Shown: positions 51,772 through 64,000, counted from the first letter of the stretch. The stretch is DNA of 64,000 nucleotides from Plecoglossus altivelis (GCA_036571765.1 BROE01000020.1:17274181-17338180); one strand, 5' to 3'. Program-made: numbers and translations. Notes: generated from the sequence alone by a model not told the origin.

Positions 51772-53266
51772 TCTCTTCTTCTTTGCAGCATTTTGCCCCA
51801 GATTCAAACCTCCACACTAAAGTTCACATTGGTGCTTTAGGGTGGTTTCATAATAGAACTGAATCATTTGAACAATTCTGTTGCTAACCTGGTCTAGAAA
51901 CAAACGAGGGCAACATCCTGACAAGCTTTGAGAGCAACTCTCAAGTCAATATTTAAACTCCCTCTAATGGAATAAAATGATACCTCGTGTTAGGTTATCA
52001 CTTCAAAACATTGGCTAAACCGGTACGAGGCGTGCTTGTGATGAGGGGAAGAGAAATCCCAACCGACGCATCCCGCGGCAGACGGATTGTAAATGTTTCA
52101 TGTGTTGTTTGGTTTGACTCTGCAGCTGGATGCCACGGTCTGCAAGCTCTCTGACTGCAACCAGCGATGAGCAGAATGGTTAAAGACGCTGAACCCTATT
52201 CCCTAATAGGATCCCCAGAGCTGAAACTGTGGATTTTCTAGGCTGCGTTTAGGATGCCCCACACACCTTTGTTACACATTTGACTGAGTGCTATTTGCGC
52301 TGGAAGTCACAGGTTGAGACAGAGAGTAGCCCGGAGCCAGGAAATGGAACTCACACCACGGTGCCAAGCACATGTGTGGGTGTGAAACCATCCAGTGCTG
52401 TCATCTTAATTTGTCAGACTGCGAATCAGCGCGAATGGCGTAGAAGAGGTTTGTTAATGCGCTCCGAGAGGACACAAGCTGTGTGCGCGTGTGTGTTGTG
52501 GTCGTTAGCTTAGCCAGCAGTAAATTGGCAGAATATCAAGCTATAAACAGAAACAGGCAAAATATGCACTTTGTTTGTGTTAATAAGCCATGAATTTTAT
52601 TTTGCTTTTAGAAACCCCTGAATATATTCCTCTGAAACAATGCCTGCAGCATAGTTCTTGACTAAGTCCGTTGTTGAAATGGTATATCGTCGTCTTAAAG
52701 CCGACTGATTTCTCAAATAATTACAGAGGACCATGCCATTTTGCTCCGAGGTCAGGCTTGTACAACTGTTCGCTGAGCTTGTACAACTTCATTGAAGAAC
52801 GAGACACTTGACACCACAGAATGGGTACAAGTTGCTTATCGTGCCAGAGAAGACTCAACCAGAGTTACAGTAGGAATCCGTGTGATAAGTCGAGAGAACA
52901 TGACACTTCAGATCCCAGGTTCTGTCAGGCATAGCCAGAAAGGCTTTATTAATTGGGGTTCTCATCTAATCATGACTCCAGATCTTCTAATCATCCCAGA
53001 CTGGCATCTTTTGCATAAGTCAGCAATGTTTGTGGGGGGGAAAAAATAGCTGAAATAGACTCTTTAGAAGTCATTGTTATAATTTATGTTTTGGGCTGGT
53101 TTCCCAGACGTGGACTGAACTTTCGTGAAATGAGCAAGACAGCAATATGTCCTGGAGGTGGACCAGGAGTGATGACAATTAAGGTTGTAATGGAAGATCG
53201 TATTCAGTGACACCTTAAGTGTTTGTTTACTGTGCCACTTAATTATAATAGTGTCCACCGTTACAC

Positions 53267-53345
53267 TTTGGTCATAACATTCAGAGATGGCACAAGTACA
53301 CCCATCCTTCACTGAAGTAGAAGTACAGATACTCGTGTTAAACCG
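53267..53345 (-). repeat. Dispersed repeat, family 1, fragment D (reverse)
   Basis: Reverse complement reads GAGTATCTGTACTTCTACTT, then CAGTGAAGGATG and GTACTTGTGCCATCTCTGA, matching the end block of copies A and C. Confidence 0.6.
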
Positions 53346-53639
53346 TTCTCGCTCTCTCCACAGGTCAGAATAACCCAAAAATGCACACACACCCACCCAC
53401 CCACACCCACAATGTGACATTTAGATTGTATGTGCTTGATTAAACTCAGACCAAACTAAATCTTTCTGATTCATGTGCAGCATGGCTGCACATTTCAGTG
53501 CCCAAAAGTGTACAATGCAAACATTGAATCAAACTGCTTTATTTCAGGTTTGAAGGCGGGGCCTTTTTGACCCTTAGGACAGGGGGAGTTGCAGAATACC
53601 AAGAGAGCATGAGGGTTAAAAAGACCCTGGTAAATGTTG

Positions 53640-53800
53640 AAGTATTGACTACACGTTTTGAGAGTTCTACTGTGAGTTTTTCCTTGTCTTCCTTGAGGGA
53701 ATAGGTTGGTTAAGGGGACGTTCTATGAGCGTATGTGAAGCCCTTTGTGACAGCGCTTGTAAAAAGGAGCTATACAAACACATTTTAATTTGATTCAAAT
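53640..53800 (-). repeat. Dispersed repeat, family 2, reverse copy
   Basis: Reverse complement reads TTGTATAGCTCCTTTTTACA, AGCGCTGTCACAAAGGGCTT and CCCTCAAGGAAGACAAGGAA, the same order as at 18378. The + strand GCCCTTTGTGACAGCGCTTG tail is a very common fish repeat end. Confidence 0.6.
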
Positions 53801-54859
53801 AACTTGGGCTGGTGAGTCGGTAGGTATTAAAGTAGAGGAGTCCAAAAGCACGGCATCAACTCTTTCTTCGCGCCGTCTTCTCCATATCTCAGAAGTACAT
53901 CAGGATGTCTGGATGTTTTTAGCCGGCTCAGAGTGCTCATCCTTAATGTTTTCTAAGTGTTTCATGTGTACTGATTAAAACCCTCAGTGTTTGAAGAGTT
54001 GCTGTGTTGTTCAGTCTCTGCGGGGAGTGGGCAGGGGCGTAAACAAAGTAAATTAATTAGACTTTCTCCGCATTTGTAAACACAAAGTCAGGCTCATTAC
54101 TGAACCTGGAGCTGGGACAGACTACTCTGTATCTCGAAACCGAGAGTCAAGTTTCCAGTTTTGATGTGTGTGAGCGTGAAATTGTGGCGCATCGCTTTTG
54201 CCGTTCCACTAGCCTCTGTGAATTGTTATGTTTCTGTTGCATTTGTTAGGCTGTCGTCACACTAAGCGATAATGTTTCTGCTGAAAAGTCGGGGGGAGAC
54301 TTGCTATTTTATTTCCATAACAACACCGGCAATGAAATATGTGTTTTCTAGTTGAGGGTCCTGTTCTGCTGTACAGCAAATGCTACAAGCTCCGCCAAGA
54401 ATTAAAGAGCTGGGAAATGTTTGGTTGGGGTCACTGATTATAACAGTGAGTTAAGGTAGTTATGGTCTGTTTCACAACCGTAATTTAAATGTTTTAACTG
54501 GGGACTGTTTTTTTTGTTGTTTTTTTGCACAATTTTGTGAATGTCAGTGAATCACAAAACGGTACAGACGTCTCTGAAAAATTACTGTGCTCTCCTGATT
54601 TTCCATTTGCCTCCCCTTCATTTTCAAATGGCAACCCTGTGCATACACCAATGTTCTGATACCAACTGCTGTCACTTCAAAACAACATGTGGGGGCGTAC
54701 CAGAGAGACACGCTCAGTATCTAAGATGAAAACACCTCTTCCTGAAGCGTTCAACATACCTACTGAGGCACACAACCTCCAGGAAGAAAAAGGATTCTGT
54801 CTTCTTCCAGGGAAAACCAGAACTTCATAGGTAAAGGTAGAGACAGATAAATCGATCGA

Positions 54860-54935
54860 GAGAGATGGGGAGATATGACAAGAGTGCGAGATAGGGAGAG
54901 AGATATGAAAGATATGAGAGAGGGGGAGAGACGTG

Positions 54936-54967
<32 letters not shown>

Positions 54968-55035
54968 GAGCGAGAGAGAGCGGGAGAGAGAGAGAGAGAG
55001 CGGGAGAGAGAGAGAGCGAGCGTAAAAGAGAAAGC
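54860..55035 (+). repeat. (GA)n-rich array
   Basis: GAGAGAGA with GGGAGCGAGAG and GATATGA interruptions. Confidence 0.9.
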
Positions 55036-56364
55036 GAGGCGGCATTGAGAGGACAGAAAACTGGTAACGCGTCTACAGACACACTGACGAACTGAGGAGA
55101 TCTCAGAACGTATGCTTGAAAGAGGAAGAAGAAGAGAAAAGAACATGTTTCTACTGTTGAGAGGAGCTCTTGTTCTGCAAGATCAGGGAGATAGACAAAA
55201 CTGCACCAACTGCCAACAGTAAAGAGGAGCGTAGTTGATGGTGCCTCTGGAACTCACTCAGCACACACTGCCAGCCAAACACAACAGACCCGTGTCAATG
55301 CTTGCGCTTTGCTCGGCCAACAACATAATTTAAATCTACTGGGCTGCGACGACGTCCTTTACAGATTGGTATAGGGTTTACCCTTTCACCGGAAACCTAC
55401 AGAAAACGTTAATCTGTCTTTACCTGAACAGCTTGTCCACTAATGTATGAGGTCATGGCCCAGATTAAAGCGTGCATCGTTCCATGTAGAGTTAATTGAA
55501 AAGTCATTGGAATGAGTGCATCATTGGACACAGCATCATTAGACAATTGCAGTTGTGTTTTTTTATGCATTCAATTCGAGTATTGCAAGTCGCACGCAGG
55601 GGTGAAAGGTTTACGCTACACTGGACATACCTACCCACGGACGAGCAGGCGGCTTTAGGCTAACCGCTGCACAACAGCATTCTGCTCGCCTCCACTGCAG
55701 GCGTAGCCGAGCTAGTTAACCTTGCTCATTTGGGAACAGAACCTGACATCGTAGAGAGGAGGCACCTGTGTTCGTTGACCGAAATAGAACAGACTTCAAC
55801 GCAGATGGCACCACTAGCATATTGCTGAGTGGTTTGTAATGGGCCAATGCTACCCACAAACGTACACACACACGTGTAGACACACCTGCAGTTTGCTTCG
55901 CTGGGAGGGCGTTGTGATCTCTGAGGGCAAGGGGGCAGGGGTAGGGTCATGGTGTTCACAGAGAGACTGAAGGACCGCCCTTCCTTAGCAAAAGCTCCAG
56001 TAAGGGATGCTGCTTAGAACTCAAACGAACAATCCACAACTATTTGAGCTTAGCTTCAAAAACAAGCAAACAGTAATAGCGATTTTATGTGTGTGTGTGT
56101 GTAGGGTATTAAATAATACGCCTACTCATTTGCTTCAAACTGTTTGTTATAATGGTCCACCCTGCTGCTGCCTCGCTGTTCCGCAAGGCTTGGATGTGGC
56201 TGTGCTTCTCAGTTTAGCCTCCCTGTCACGAAGGCCGTCTGTCAGGGTTTCACCTCACGGCAACAGCCTCCCCTCCAGAGCTGAAAGCTTCATTCAACAT
56301 TGCCAACAGATAGCCAGACAGGATGTTCCACCTCCATCTATTTATCTTTGTGTACATTCATACT

Positions 56365-56467
56365 TTCTTTCTTTCTCTCTCTCTTTCTCTTTCTCTCTCT
56401 GTCTCTCTCTCTCTTTCTCTCTCTGTCTCTCTCTCTCTTTCTCTCTCTCTCTTTTTCTCTCTCTCTT

Positions 56468-56508
<41 letters not shown>
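56365..56508 (+). repeat. (CT)n/(TTTCTC)n array
   Basis: TTTCTCTCTCTC units with occasional GTCTCTCT. Confidence 0.92.
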
Positions 56509-56513
<5 letters not shown>

Positions 56514-56989
56514 CATCGGCGTCATTGTTTTGCTTGTTTGTTTCTCCAACTCCGTCGCTCTCGTTTATTATTATTGTCCTTTCTCCATTTCTCTCTCCCA
56601 GTTGGCGTTGTACAGTTGGTGTTGATGAGTTTTACTTCAGTGGAGCCAGTGGAGGCCGGGGGAGGTGCAGGCGATGAAGAGGCAGGGAAGTTAGCAGACG
56701 AAAGAGGGAAGTTACAGTTTGGAGCTGCCAAAGTAGACTCTCGCAGCTACGGACTTTTATTTCTGACCTTACACGTTTGAAGGCGTTCCGCCTGCATTCA
56801 TTATTTCTCAGGTCATTTGCACATCCCGATCGACTCAAAGGTCTAGGTGTAAAACTGAATTATAGTACTACGCTCCAACATTTGTCTAGCGTTTTCATAT
56901 TTAATCTTTTGCTGCTCGGTATAACGCTATAAGCACGCCTAAAAAGTTCTTTATCACGTTCCGATGTGATCCGATACAGGCTTCAAAAT

Positions 56990-57030
56990 GAGGGGTGAGG
57001 AGAGGGGTGAGGAGAGGGGTGAGGAGCGAG
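56990..57030 (+). repeat. 15-bp GAGGGGTGAGGAGAG repeat, about 2.7 copies
   Basis: Short G/A tandem array. Confidence 0.75.
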
Positions 57031-57782
57031 TGGGAAGAGGGTTGAGGGAGGGGTCAGAAAGAGGCGAGAAAGAGGTGAGAAGAGTGAAATCCGTGTGGGA
57101 GACGGGGTGTGAAAGCGCCACTGGTCTGTGGGTGTAGACACGAGTGAAGCGAGAGGTGGAAGATCGAGTTCAAGACGGCCGGACATTAAACAGGAGAACG
57201 CTTGCAGTGGAGCCCATGAAAGCCCACTAGTAATATTCTCTAGTTTTCTTATCAGCAAGTGGGCGGAGAGATGTCTGAGGAGAAGGAGGGAGGCCAGAGA
57301 GTGACAGAGGGCGTTAAAAGGTTCCTTGGGCTGTATAGACCAGGAGAAAGAGAGGCCATGTTAGCAAGTCTGACCCACTGGCTGGCCAGTGCTGTTTACC
57401 ACCATGGCTGTCAGTGTGACTGCATGGTGCATTCACAGCTAATGAAAAACAGCCTGAAGGTCTTCGTAGCTAAAGACGACTGTCAGAACCTGTGAGCGGA
57501 CGCAGACCCTTTTGTGCAGTCGTGCAGACACACAAAGATCCGCACATAGATCCACACAGCCAGACACACACACACGTACGCACAACTCACAACACATACT
57601 TGTTTCTCAACAAAAGGCAAAGACATGGAGAACACAATGCAACGAACGAATGGACCTCATCACAACAGCAAGTACAGGCACAGATCAAAACACACACACA
57701 GGGATAGAGACCAAGACCCAACCTAAAGTAGGACAACCACAGAGGACACTGACACCTCTGAGTCACAGAAGCAGGTGAGGAG

Positions 57783-57945
57783 GTGAGGCAGGTGTGTGGT
57801 CGAGGCAGGTGTGTGGTCGAGGCAGGTGTGTGGTCGAGGCAGGTGTGTGGTCGAGGCAGGTGTGTGGTCGAGGCAGGTGAGGGGGCAAGACAGGTGAGGG
57901 GGTAGAGGCAGGTGTGTGGTCCGGGCAGGGGAGGGGTCGAGGCGG
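57783..57945 (+). repeat. 17-bp minisatellite, about 9 copies
   Basis: Unit GAGGCAGGTGTGTGGTC, first five or six copies nearly identical, then variants with GAGGGGGCAAGAC and GAGGGGGTAGAG. Confidence 0.93.
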
Positions 57946-58695
57946 TGTTTTCACAGGCAAATCCACTTCCAGTGTTGAAGGTATCGTTATCATACAACAT
58001 GCTTTCGTAGCTATTTTGTTCAAGACCCTGAACAACACAATGGCAGCCCATTAGTCTGTATGTATTCATCTCCTTTGTCCTCCCTTTGCTGTGTAGATGC
58101 TTCGCTTTAGGGCCAGCTCTGGGCTTAGTGGAACCTTAATATCTTTCTAAAAAGGGTTGAAAGGACTGAAAAATCGTTCTTTTCCAACTCGAGGCTCCAC
58201 CTGTCTCGGAGGCATGTTTAAATGATGCAAATGTTCATATCCCCCCAAAGCGTTTCAATAAAACATGGAGTCCCTTTAAAAGAAGGTTGCTTTATTGACT
58301 GATGTGGCTTGATGCGTTTCCCGTTTGGAAGAGGAAAGGCTAGCTGTCTGCACAGGACGCACATGGAAGGCAGATTGTATTGATGTTTTGCTTCAAAGAG
58401 ACTGTGTTCACGTGCGTTGTGCGAAGGTCTACGTTGCCGGTTTGACCGAATCGGTTGTAATTTAAGAGTCGTAAAGCTTTTCGACGTATACTTAGTTGCT
58501 TTCCTGAAGAGAGACGATGAATTCCCTTCAGTCTGGGGTACTGCCAGGTCCGTGACTGCTCTGTTGACAGGCGTCCTGCTCCTCAGGGGATTTGTGCCCA
58601 AGCTGAACCGTGTTGCTGCTTTGCATACAACGTAGTTGCGAAGTGCTTATCTTATCACCGGGCGGGTTGAGAGTTGCTAGATTAGATGTTTATAG

Positions 58696-58698
<3 letters not shown>

Positions 58699-58762
<64 letters not shown>
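58699..58762 (+). repeat. (GA)n microsatellite
   Basis: About 30 GA repeats with one AAAGAG interruption. Confidence 0.93.
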
Positions 58763-58831
58763 CCCTAATGGACTGCTTGGCAGACATGCTGGGGGTTAAA
58801 AATCACACAAACCAGCCTGCTTCTAGGGGCG

Positions 58832-58862
58832 GTGTGTGTGTATGTGTGTGTGTGTGTGTGTG
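58832..58862 (+). repeat. (GT)n microsatellite
   Basis: GT repeats with one GTATGT. Confidence 0.85.
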
Positions 58863-59823
58863 TTGTAGTGTACGGTGTTTGGTGGCTTGTGGGATGTGTG
58901 TGTTGTTGTTTTTTGTGTTGTGCTGCTGGTCCAGAGAACAAAAGAAAACTATGTCCAGTTCAGCATGGGGTTTATATGGTAAACAGTCATTATATTGTGG
59001 AGCTCTGGTGCTCTCCATCAGGGACGTACACACCAGCTAGCACACGCAGGCTAGCTCTCTTCACCCTCCTCTCACACTGCGGTGCGATTTGTGAACCAAA
59101 TTAAGCACACCCTATGTATTTGCAAAAAGTAATTGATCCATGTCTTGCTAGGCTTGCAGCGTAGAAAAAAATGGCATAAATAATGCTTTGTGTCCATGAA
59201 GTGGTGGATGTTGACGCATAGTAACAGCCTCCGGGCTGGAGTCTATCATGACACCATGAAAGGCCCAACCTGTCCTTGCTTTGCTGTCTCTCTCAGGGAG
59301 ATGCTGGTTCGGGTGGAAAATCACCTCGTCTGACGGCAAAAAGGTTGACGTTGCCTTTGGGAGGAAGCTGCAGTCTGAACACGAGCACCCCAGACCGACC
59401 AGACAGAGTCTCAAGTCGAGAACTTGCGAGTCTAAACGTCTGAAATCAGCTGCGAGCTTTTGTCAAAGAGGGGACTGGTGCCGGACTTTTCTTCCTGTTT
59501 GTATTGAGATGTTTATAGGAGCCTGGGTAAACAAAATGCCCAACTCTTCCACTTGGTGAGACGAACAAAGTCCTGAATCCTGAGCCGCCCTGCTCCTGTA
59601 GCTGAACCTTGTGTCAGAGTCAGCCCTTCAGCCTCCTTTATTAGAGGCCACGTCAACAGCTGCGCCACCCAGAGCCTCTACAGACCCCGTCTGGGTCCAG
59701 CCTCTCTCTCCGCTCGCACCCTGATGAGATAATACTGCCTTTCGCTGCTCCCCTGCAACACAGCATCACAGGAAGATGAACAGGGGCAAGATTAATGACA
59801 CGGTCACAAACAGCCTGACCGTG

Positions 59824-59925
59824 AGAGAGGGGGAGGAGGGGCGGAGGAGGGGAGGAGGAGGAGAAGGGGAGGGGGGGAGAGGAGGAGGGGAGGAGTAGAA
59901 GAGTGGAGGAGGAGAAGAGGTGATG
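59824..59925 (+). repeat. GAGGAGGGG purine tract
   Basis: About 100 bases, nearly all purine on the + strand, with G runs of four or more. Confidence 0.88.
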
Positions 59926-60486
59926 GATCTCAGGTTTGACCTGGGTGCGTGGAGGTCATGTTCTTCGCCTAGGCAGCTACGTTATTATACACACATTCCT
60001 GCAGCTGCTTCACCAAGCCCTTTCACGCGGGCATGTCGCCAGACACCACAGAGCATGTGGGTGAACCTATTAAGGATGGCCTCTGTTTGATAGCGGAGGA
60101 GAGGAAGACCGTGCATTAATAGAGGCCATAAAATGCAGACTGCGTGAAGACCAAGCATTAGCATTGCAAATATTTTCGTCACTCCATCACTCCGACATAC
60201 AGCGACAGCTACAGAGGCCGGGAGAAAGGGAAGGAGAGGGAGAGAGGGAGAGAGAGAGACGGAGAGCACGGTCCTTGTTAGAAGGAAACGCGCCAACCTT
60301 GTTGGACTGGTCCTCCTGTTAATGAAAAGACAGGCACGATGAAACGAGAGCTAAACTTGTCAGCACCAGTTCTGACTCACGCAAGTGAACGACAGAAAGC
60401 GTGTCGGTACATGTCGAGCACTGGCCTCTGGCACAGCGCGACACCGTACAACCACGTCTGTACTGTCGTTATGTTACAGATCCTCC

Positions 60487-60660
60487 TCCTCTCTCCCCCC
60501 CCCTCTCCTCTCTCCTCTCACCCTCTCTCCTCTCTCTTCTCTACCTCCTATCCTCTCCCTTCCTCTCTCTCTCTCTCTCTCTCTCTCCTTCTATCACTCT
60601 CTTTTCCTCTACATTTCTCTCTTCTGTCTTCCTCCGTTTTTCTCCCCCTTGTTTCTCGCT
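60487..60660 (+). repeat. CTCTCC/TCTC pyrimidine tract
   Basis: CCCTCTCCTCTCTCC followed by pure CT and mixed TTCTCT. Confidence 0.88.
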
Positions 60661-61984
60661 TTATGAGTCAAAGACTTTTTATCTCACGAAAATCTATTGC
60701 GGTTCATTCTCCCACAGTAATCTCTCTCTCTCTCTTCACTCTCACTGTCTCTCACCCCCGAGCTTATTTTTGGGATGATCCTGCCATAGACTACGGTATC
60801 AGCAAACAACCGAGATAGCAGTGATATCGCTCAGAGCTTCGCTCTCATCCAGGTCAGCTGTGGCGGGTCTGATGCCAGAGTGGAGGTAAAACGCTCCTGC
60901 TCTGCAGCTGGGGTCGCACGCGGGACACGTGTCGTCAGCGTTTCAGAAAGTTGCTGCAGAAATCAACCCGGACTGACAACTCGTAGCCTTACGCATCGGC
61001 AGAGCTCAACTGTTTCTAGAACTGAATTAAAACGTGGACCAGTCCCCGGGTGCTGTAAGACTGGCGTCTTGATGACGATGCTGTGTGGGAACGGGGCTTG
61101 AGTCTTCGGAGGAGGTTGAAGTTCAGCACTGTGACCATCGTGAACGAACTGGGCAGATCTGAAGGTAGCTTTTAACCACAGCATGGAACAGATGGAGGTT
61201 TAAACAGCAGTCACGTGTGCTACCGTCGAGCTATAGGTCATCCTTGTGTGATTCCAGATTAGCCCTGCTATCAATGAGCAGGGATCTGGGTCAGTGTCCC
61301 ATGGAAGCTAAACAGGGCTAGCCTCACAGGAAAACAGCCATGTATTTTCCTTGTTCAAATGAGCAGCAGCTATGACACAACTTAACTCACCCGGATACAG
61401 AGGACGCTGTAAACAAATCGCCCTCTACAAACTTCCTCGCATGAAGGAAATGCTACGCTAGAACACAAACAGCCTAGCGCACGGCTCCATGCTGGCTGTA
61501 ATGCAATACGGCCTGGGTACGCTTCCCCATCACCATGCAGACGTCTCAGCCACTTCCTCCCTCGTGGTGCTGCGCTGTAGGAAGCAGGAAGTAAACAGGA
61601 AGTGCCTTCAGCCACACAGATGTTGGCTAGCTAGCCAACAGGACGTGAATTGCCTGGGAGGATGGTGCTATCTTGATCTAGCAACGTGAGCTCAAAGTTG
61701 GATGCTGTTTTCCCCTCTTCCTCTCTGTCTCTGGGCTTGGAGGGTTGGACCAATCGAACACATGAAGTAGATATTTGCTTTTTCATTTAAGGTTTGTTTT
61801 GATTCATCAGCTGAGATCCCATGCGTGCGCGTGCGTGTCTGTGCGTAGCTTGTCTGTTGGTCTGGTTTGTTCTGTTAGTCGGTAATTGCGTGCTCCAGAA
61901 AGCTATCAAGCACAGAAGGACTCGCAGCCCTCCAGATACCTGCCTACATCTACAGCATTTGTGGGAGAATGTTTGTCTGTGTTT

Positions 61985-62865
61985 GTGAGACAGAGCTAGA
62001 GAGAGGCAGAGACAGAGAGAGCAAGCAAGAGAGAGGCAGAGAGAGAGAGGCAGACAGAGAGAGTGAGAGAGAGAAGGGGAGTGAGAGAGAGAGAAAGGCA
62101 GACATATATAGAGAGGCAGAGAGGGAAAGAGAGAGAAGGAGAGAGTAAGAGAGAGAGAGAGGAAAGCAGAGATAGAGGCAGAGATAAAGAGAGACAGAGA
62201 TAGAGAGAGGCAGAGATAGACAGTGATAGAGAGAGGCATAGATAGAGAGAGGGAGAGATAGAGAGAGGCAGAGATAAAGAGAGGCAGAGGCAGACTGAGA
62301 GAGCGAGAGAGTGAGAGAGAGGGAAGTGAGAGAGAAAGGCAGAGATAGATATAGAGAGGCAGAGAGAGAGAGAGAGAGAGAGAGTAAGAGAAAGAGTAAG
62401 GCAGAGATAGAGAGAGATAAAGGCTGAGATAGAGAGAGGCAGAGATAAAGAGAGGCAGAGGCAGACAGAGGGAGCGAGAGAGTGAGAGAGAAGGGGAGTG
62501 AGAGAGAAAGGCAGAGATAGATATAGAGAGGCAGAGAGAGAGAGAGGCAGAGCCAACTAGAGACGGCGAGTAAGAGAAAGAGAAGAGGGCAGAGACAGAG
62601 AGAGACAGAGACAGAGAGAGACAGAGAGAGAGCGAGACAGAGAGAGACAGAGACAGAGAGAGACAGAGAGAGAGCGAGGCAGAGACAGAGAGAGAGCGAG
62701 GCAGAGAGAGACAGAGAGAGAGCGAGGCAGAGAGAGACAGAGAGAGAGCGAGGCAGAGAGAGACAGAGAGAGAGCGAGGCATAGAGAGAGCGAGGTAGAG
62801 ACAGAGAGAGACAGAGAGAGAGAGAGACAGAGAGAGAGCGAGGCAGACACAAAGAGAGAAAAAGG
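61985..62865 (+). repeat. 880-bp GAGAGAGGCAGA purine-rich array
   Basis: Mixed units of GAGA, GGCAGA, GACAGA and GATAGA, with longer blocks duplicated: GGCAGAGGCAGACAGAG-type stretches near 62285 and 62455, and GAGAGAGCGAGGCAGAGAGA several times between 62660 and 62760. The opposite strand gives Ser/Leu frames of over 300 codons with no stop; these are repeat artefacts. Confidence 0.93.
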
Positions 62866-64000
62866 AACGCCGAAGGTGGGGGCTTCAGCACTCATTTGTA
62901 TTCAGCTCAACAGTGGGCAGGTAAGTAATGACAAGCAGCAAAGGCCAGGGTGCCACAATTCCACTCAGCTGCTGCGCCACTCTGCCTCCCTCCCTCCCTC
63001 TCTCCTCTCCTCCTCCTCCTCCCCTCCTCCCCTCCCTCTCTCTCTGCTGACGTCAGGCCTTCACACAGCAGAACTGTTATTTTTTTCTTCATCCTGCTAT
63101 TACCTTTTCCCTCCCTGCCTCTCTCCGTCTGTGTCTCTCTGTGTGCACTCCATTCTTTCACACAAACAACCCCCCCCTTCCTCCGTCTCTCCCTCTCGCC
63201 TTCAGATGAGACCACTGTCCTAAATTATCCCCCTCCCCCCCACCGCCAAACGCCCCCCTCTCCCACATTCATCATCTTTAGTCTCCAGTCCCTGGGCGGG
63301 GGGGAGGGGGGGGGGCAGGTAATGGCAGTCGCAACCCACAGCCAGCATGTCAACCAGCAGCAACCTCCCCACACCCTTCAGACAAACAGGAGACTCAGCC
63401 ATTCCTAATCACAGCGTGACGTCTGCTTGGAGATCTGCCCCCCCTCCCTCTTCCCCCCCCCCCCCCCCCCAGCGCCGAGCAAGATTCCTGTCTTTGAGTC
63501 ATTATCAGGTCTGTTTTCCTCCGACACTTGTGGCGCAAACCGCAGCGCGTTGCATTAAAACTGTTAACCGCGTAGAAAGGCACGGCCGCGCGCGGACGGC
63601 GTTGTGCTTTTCAATTTACACATCTGTGATTGGTTTGAAGGCCGGGCAAGAGAGAAGATGAGGACAAACAAGGCGTCCGGTCAGGAGGACGGACGTCTAA
63701 TGAGAAAAGCTGAGCTGCCCAATCAAACACATCTCCCAGAAACCCACGGAGGATCCATTAACCAGCGCTCGGCAGGAAACTCATTTTGCCGGCCGTTATC
63801 GAAGCCTTCCTGTGTTTTTCTGTCCAGACACCTCTCCTCTCTTCCAACACTGAAGGACAACAGCTGTAATTAACTTGTTGCCAAAACAGCCAGTTCTGAG
63901 CATTCAAAGTTGGAAAATGACAACGAATCAGATCGTTCCAGTTCATAAACTTGCGCCTCAGTGTGACTGTCGTGTCTGAACTCATCTGTAAGCCCACAAA
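62866..64000. other. Unique sequence in the grm7 intron, possibly conserved
   Basis: Outside a CT tract (62990-63040) and C/G runs at 63228-63320 and 63440-63470, this is unique, moderately GC-rich sequence with several CpGs near 63525-63600. No exon recognised. Confidence 0.35.

Noticed and set aside
57259..57495. 78-codon frame MGGEMSEEKEGGQRV...
   Set aside because: No known family, not flanked by convincing splice sites, lies in intron of another gene.
59281..59559. 92-codon frame MLSLSGRCWFGWKITSS...
   Set aside because: Non-repetitive but unrecognised, no splice or homology support.
61240..61330. Stretch with AGCTAAACAGGGCTAG, similar to the 5S rRNA AAGCTAAGCAGGG box
   Set aside because: Only that short box matches; the rest of 5S rRNA is absent, so neither a 5S gene nor a 5S-derived SINE can be supported.
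61787..62891. Ser/Leu-rich - strand frames of over 300 codons
   Set aside because: Translation of the GAGAGGCAGA array; CTCTCTG repeats cannot form stops. No unique protein sequence except short ends.

Overview
This is vertebrate nuclear DNA, almost certainly from a teleost fish. Two genes have recognisable vertebrate proteins split by GT-AG introns. The dispersed repeats are of fish type, and microsatellites and minisatellites are unusually dense. There are no bacterial operons, no ribosome binding sites and no CRISPR array. I cannot name the species from the sequence. A 42-base N run at 39309-39350 shows this is assembled draft sequence.

Two genes can be supported. (1) nicn1 (nicolin-1, a subunit of the tubulin polyglutamylase complex) is complete in its coding part on the + strand: six exons between 10993 and 12868 that join in frame to 215 codons, with all junctions in phase 0. 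(2) The 3' end of grm7 (metabotropic glutamate receptor 7, group III) lies on the - strand. Its penultimate coding exon is 50367-50613 (TM7 plus proximal cytoplasmic tail) and its last coding exon is 45537-45586 (an mGluR7a-type tail ending Leu-Glu-Ile). The rest of grm7 lies beyond 64000, so 50614-64000 is intron. The genes are tail to tail, with about 32.7 kb of gene-poor DNA between their stop codons. They have no known shared pathway: one modifies neuronal and axonemal microtubules, the other is a presynaptic glutamate receptor.

Layout. 1-9400: mostly low-complexity DNA (pyrimidine tracts, CA/GT tracts, a 12-bp minisatellite, a 29-bp minisatellite, G-rich arrays, a TGNC tetranucleotide block and a 12-copy 40-bp minisatellite), with no gene I can recognise. 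9600-10990: a dispersed repeat and the presumed nicn1 promoter and 5' UTR. 10993-12868: nicn1. 12869-45536: intergenic DNA, including a 2.1-kb CAGTGA minisatellite (25796-27930), long TG/CA arrays at 31.6-34.3 kb, a retrotransposon tail and the assembly gap. 45537-64000: the grm7 3' end and its introns, carrying many GA/CT arrays, an AT-palindromic block, a double hairpin and more dispersed repeats.

Nearly every long open frame here is made by tandem repeats without stop triplets and is not a gene. I found no convincing new biological system. The items most worth a second look are the 2.1-kb two-unit minisatellite, the double hairpin at 51600-51666, the repeat family linking 9.6, 19.8, 51.1 and 53.3 kb, and the altered C-terminal PDZ ligand of grm7.
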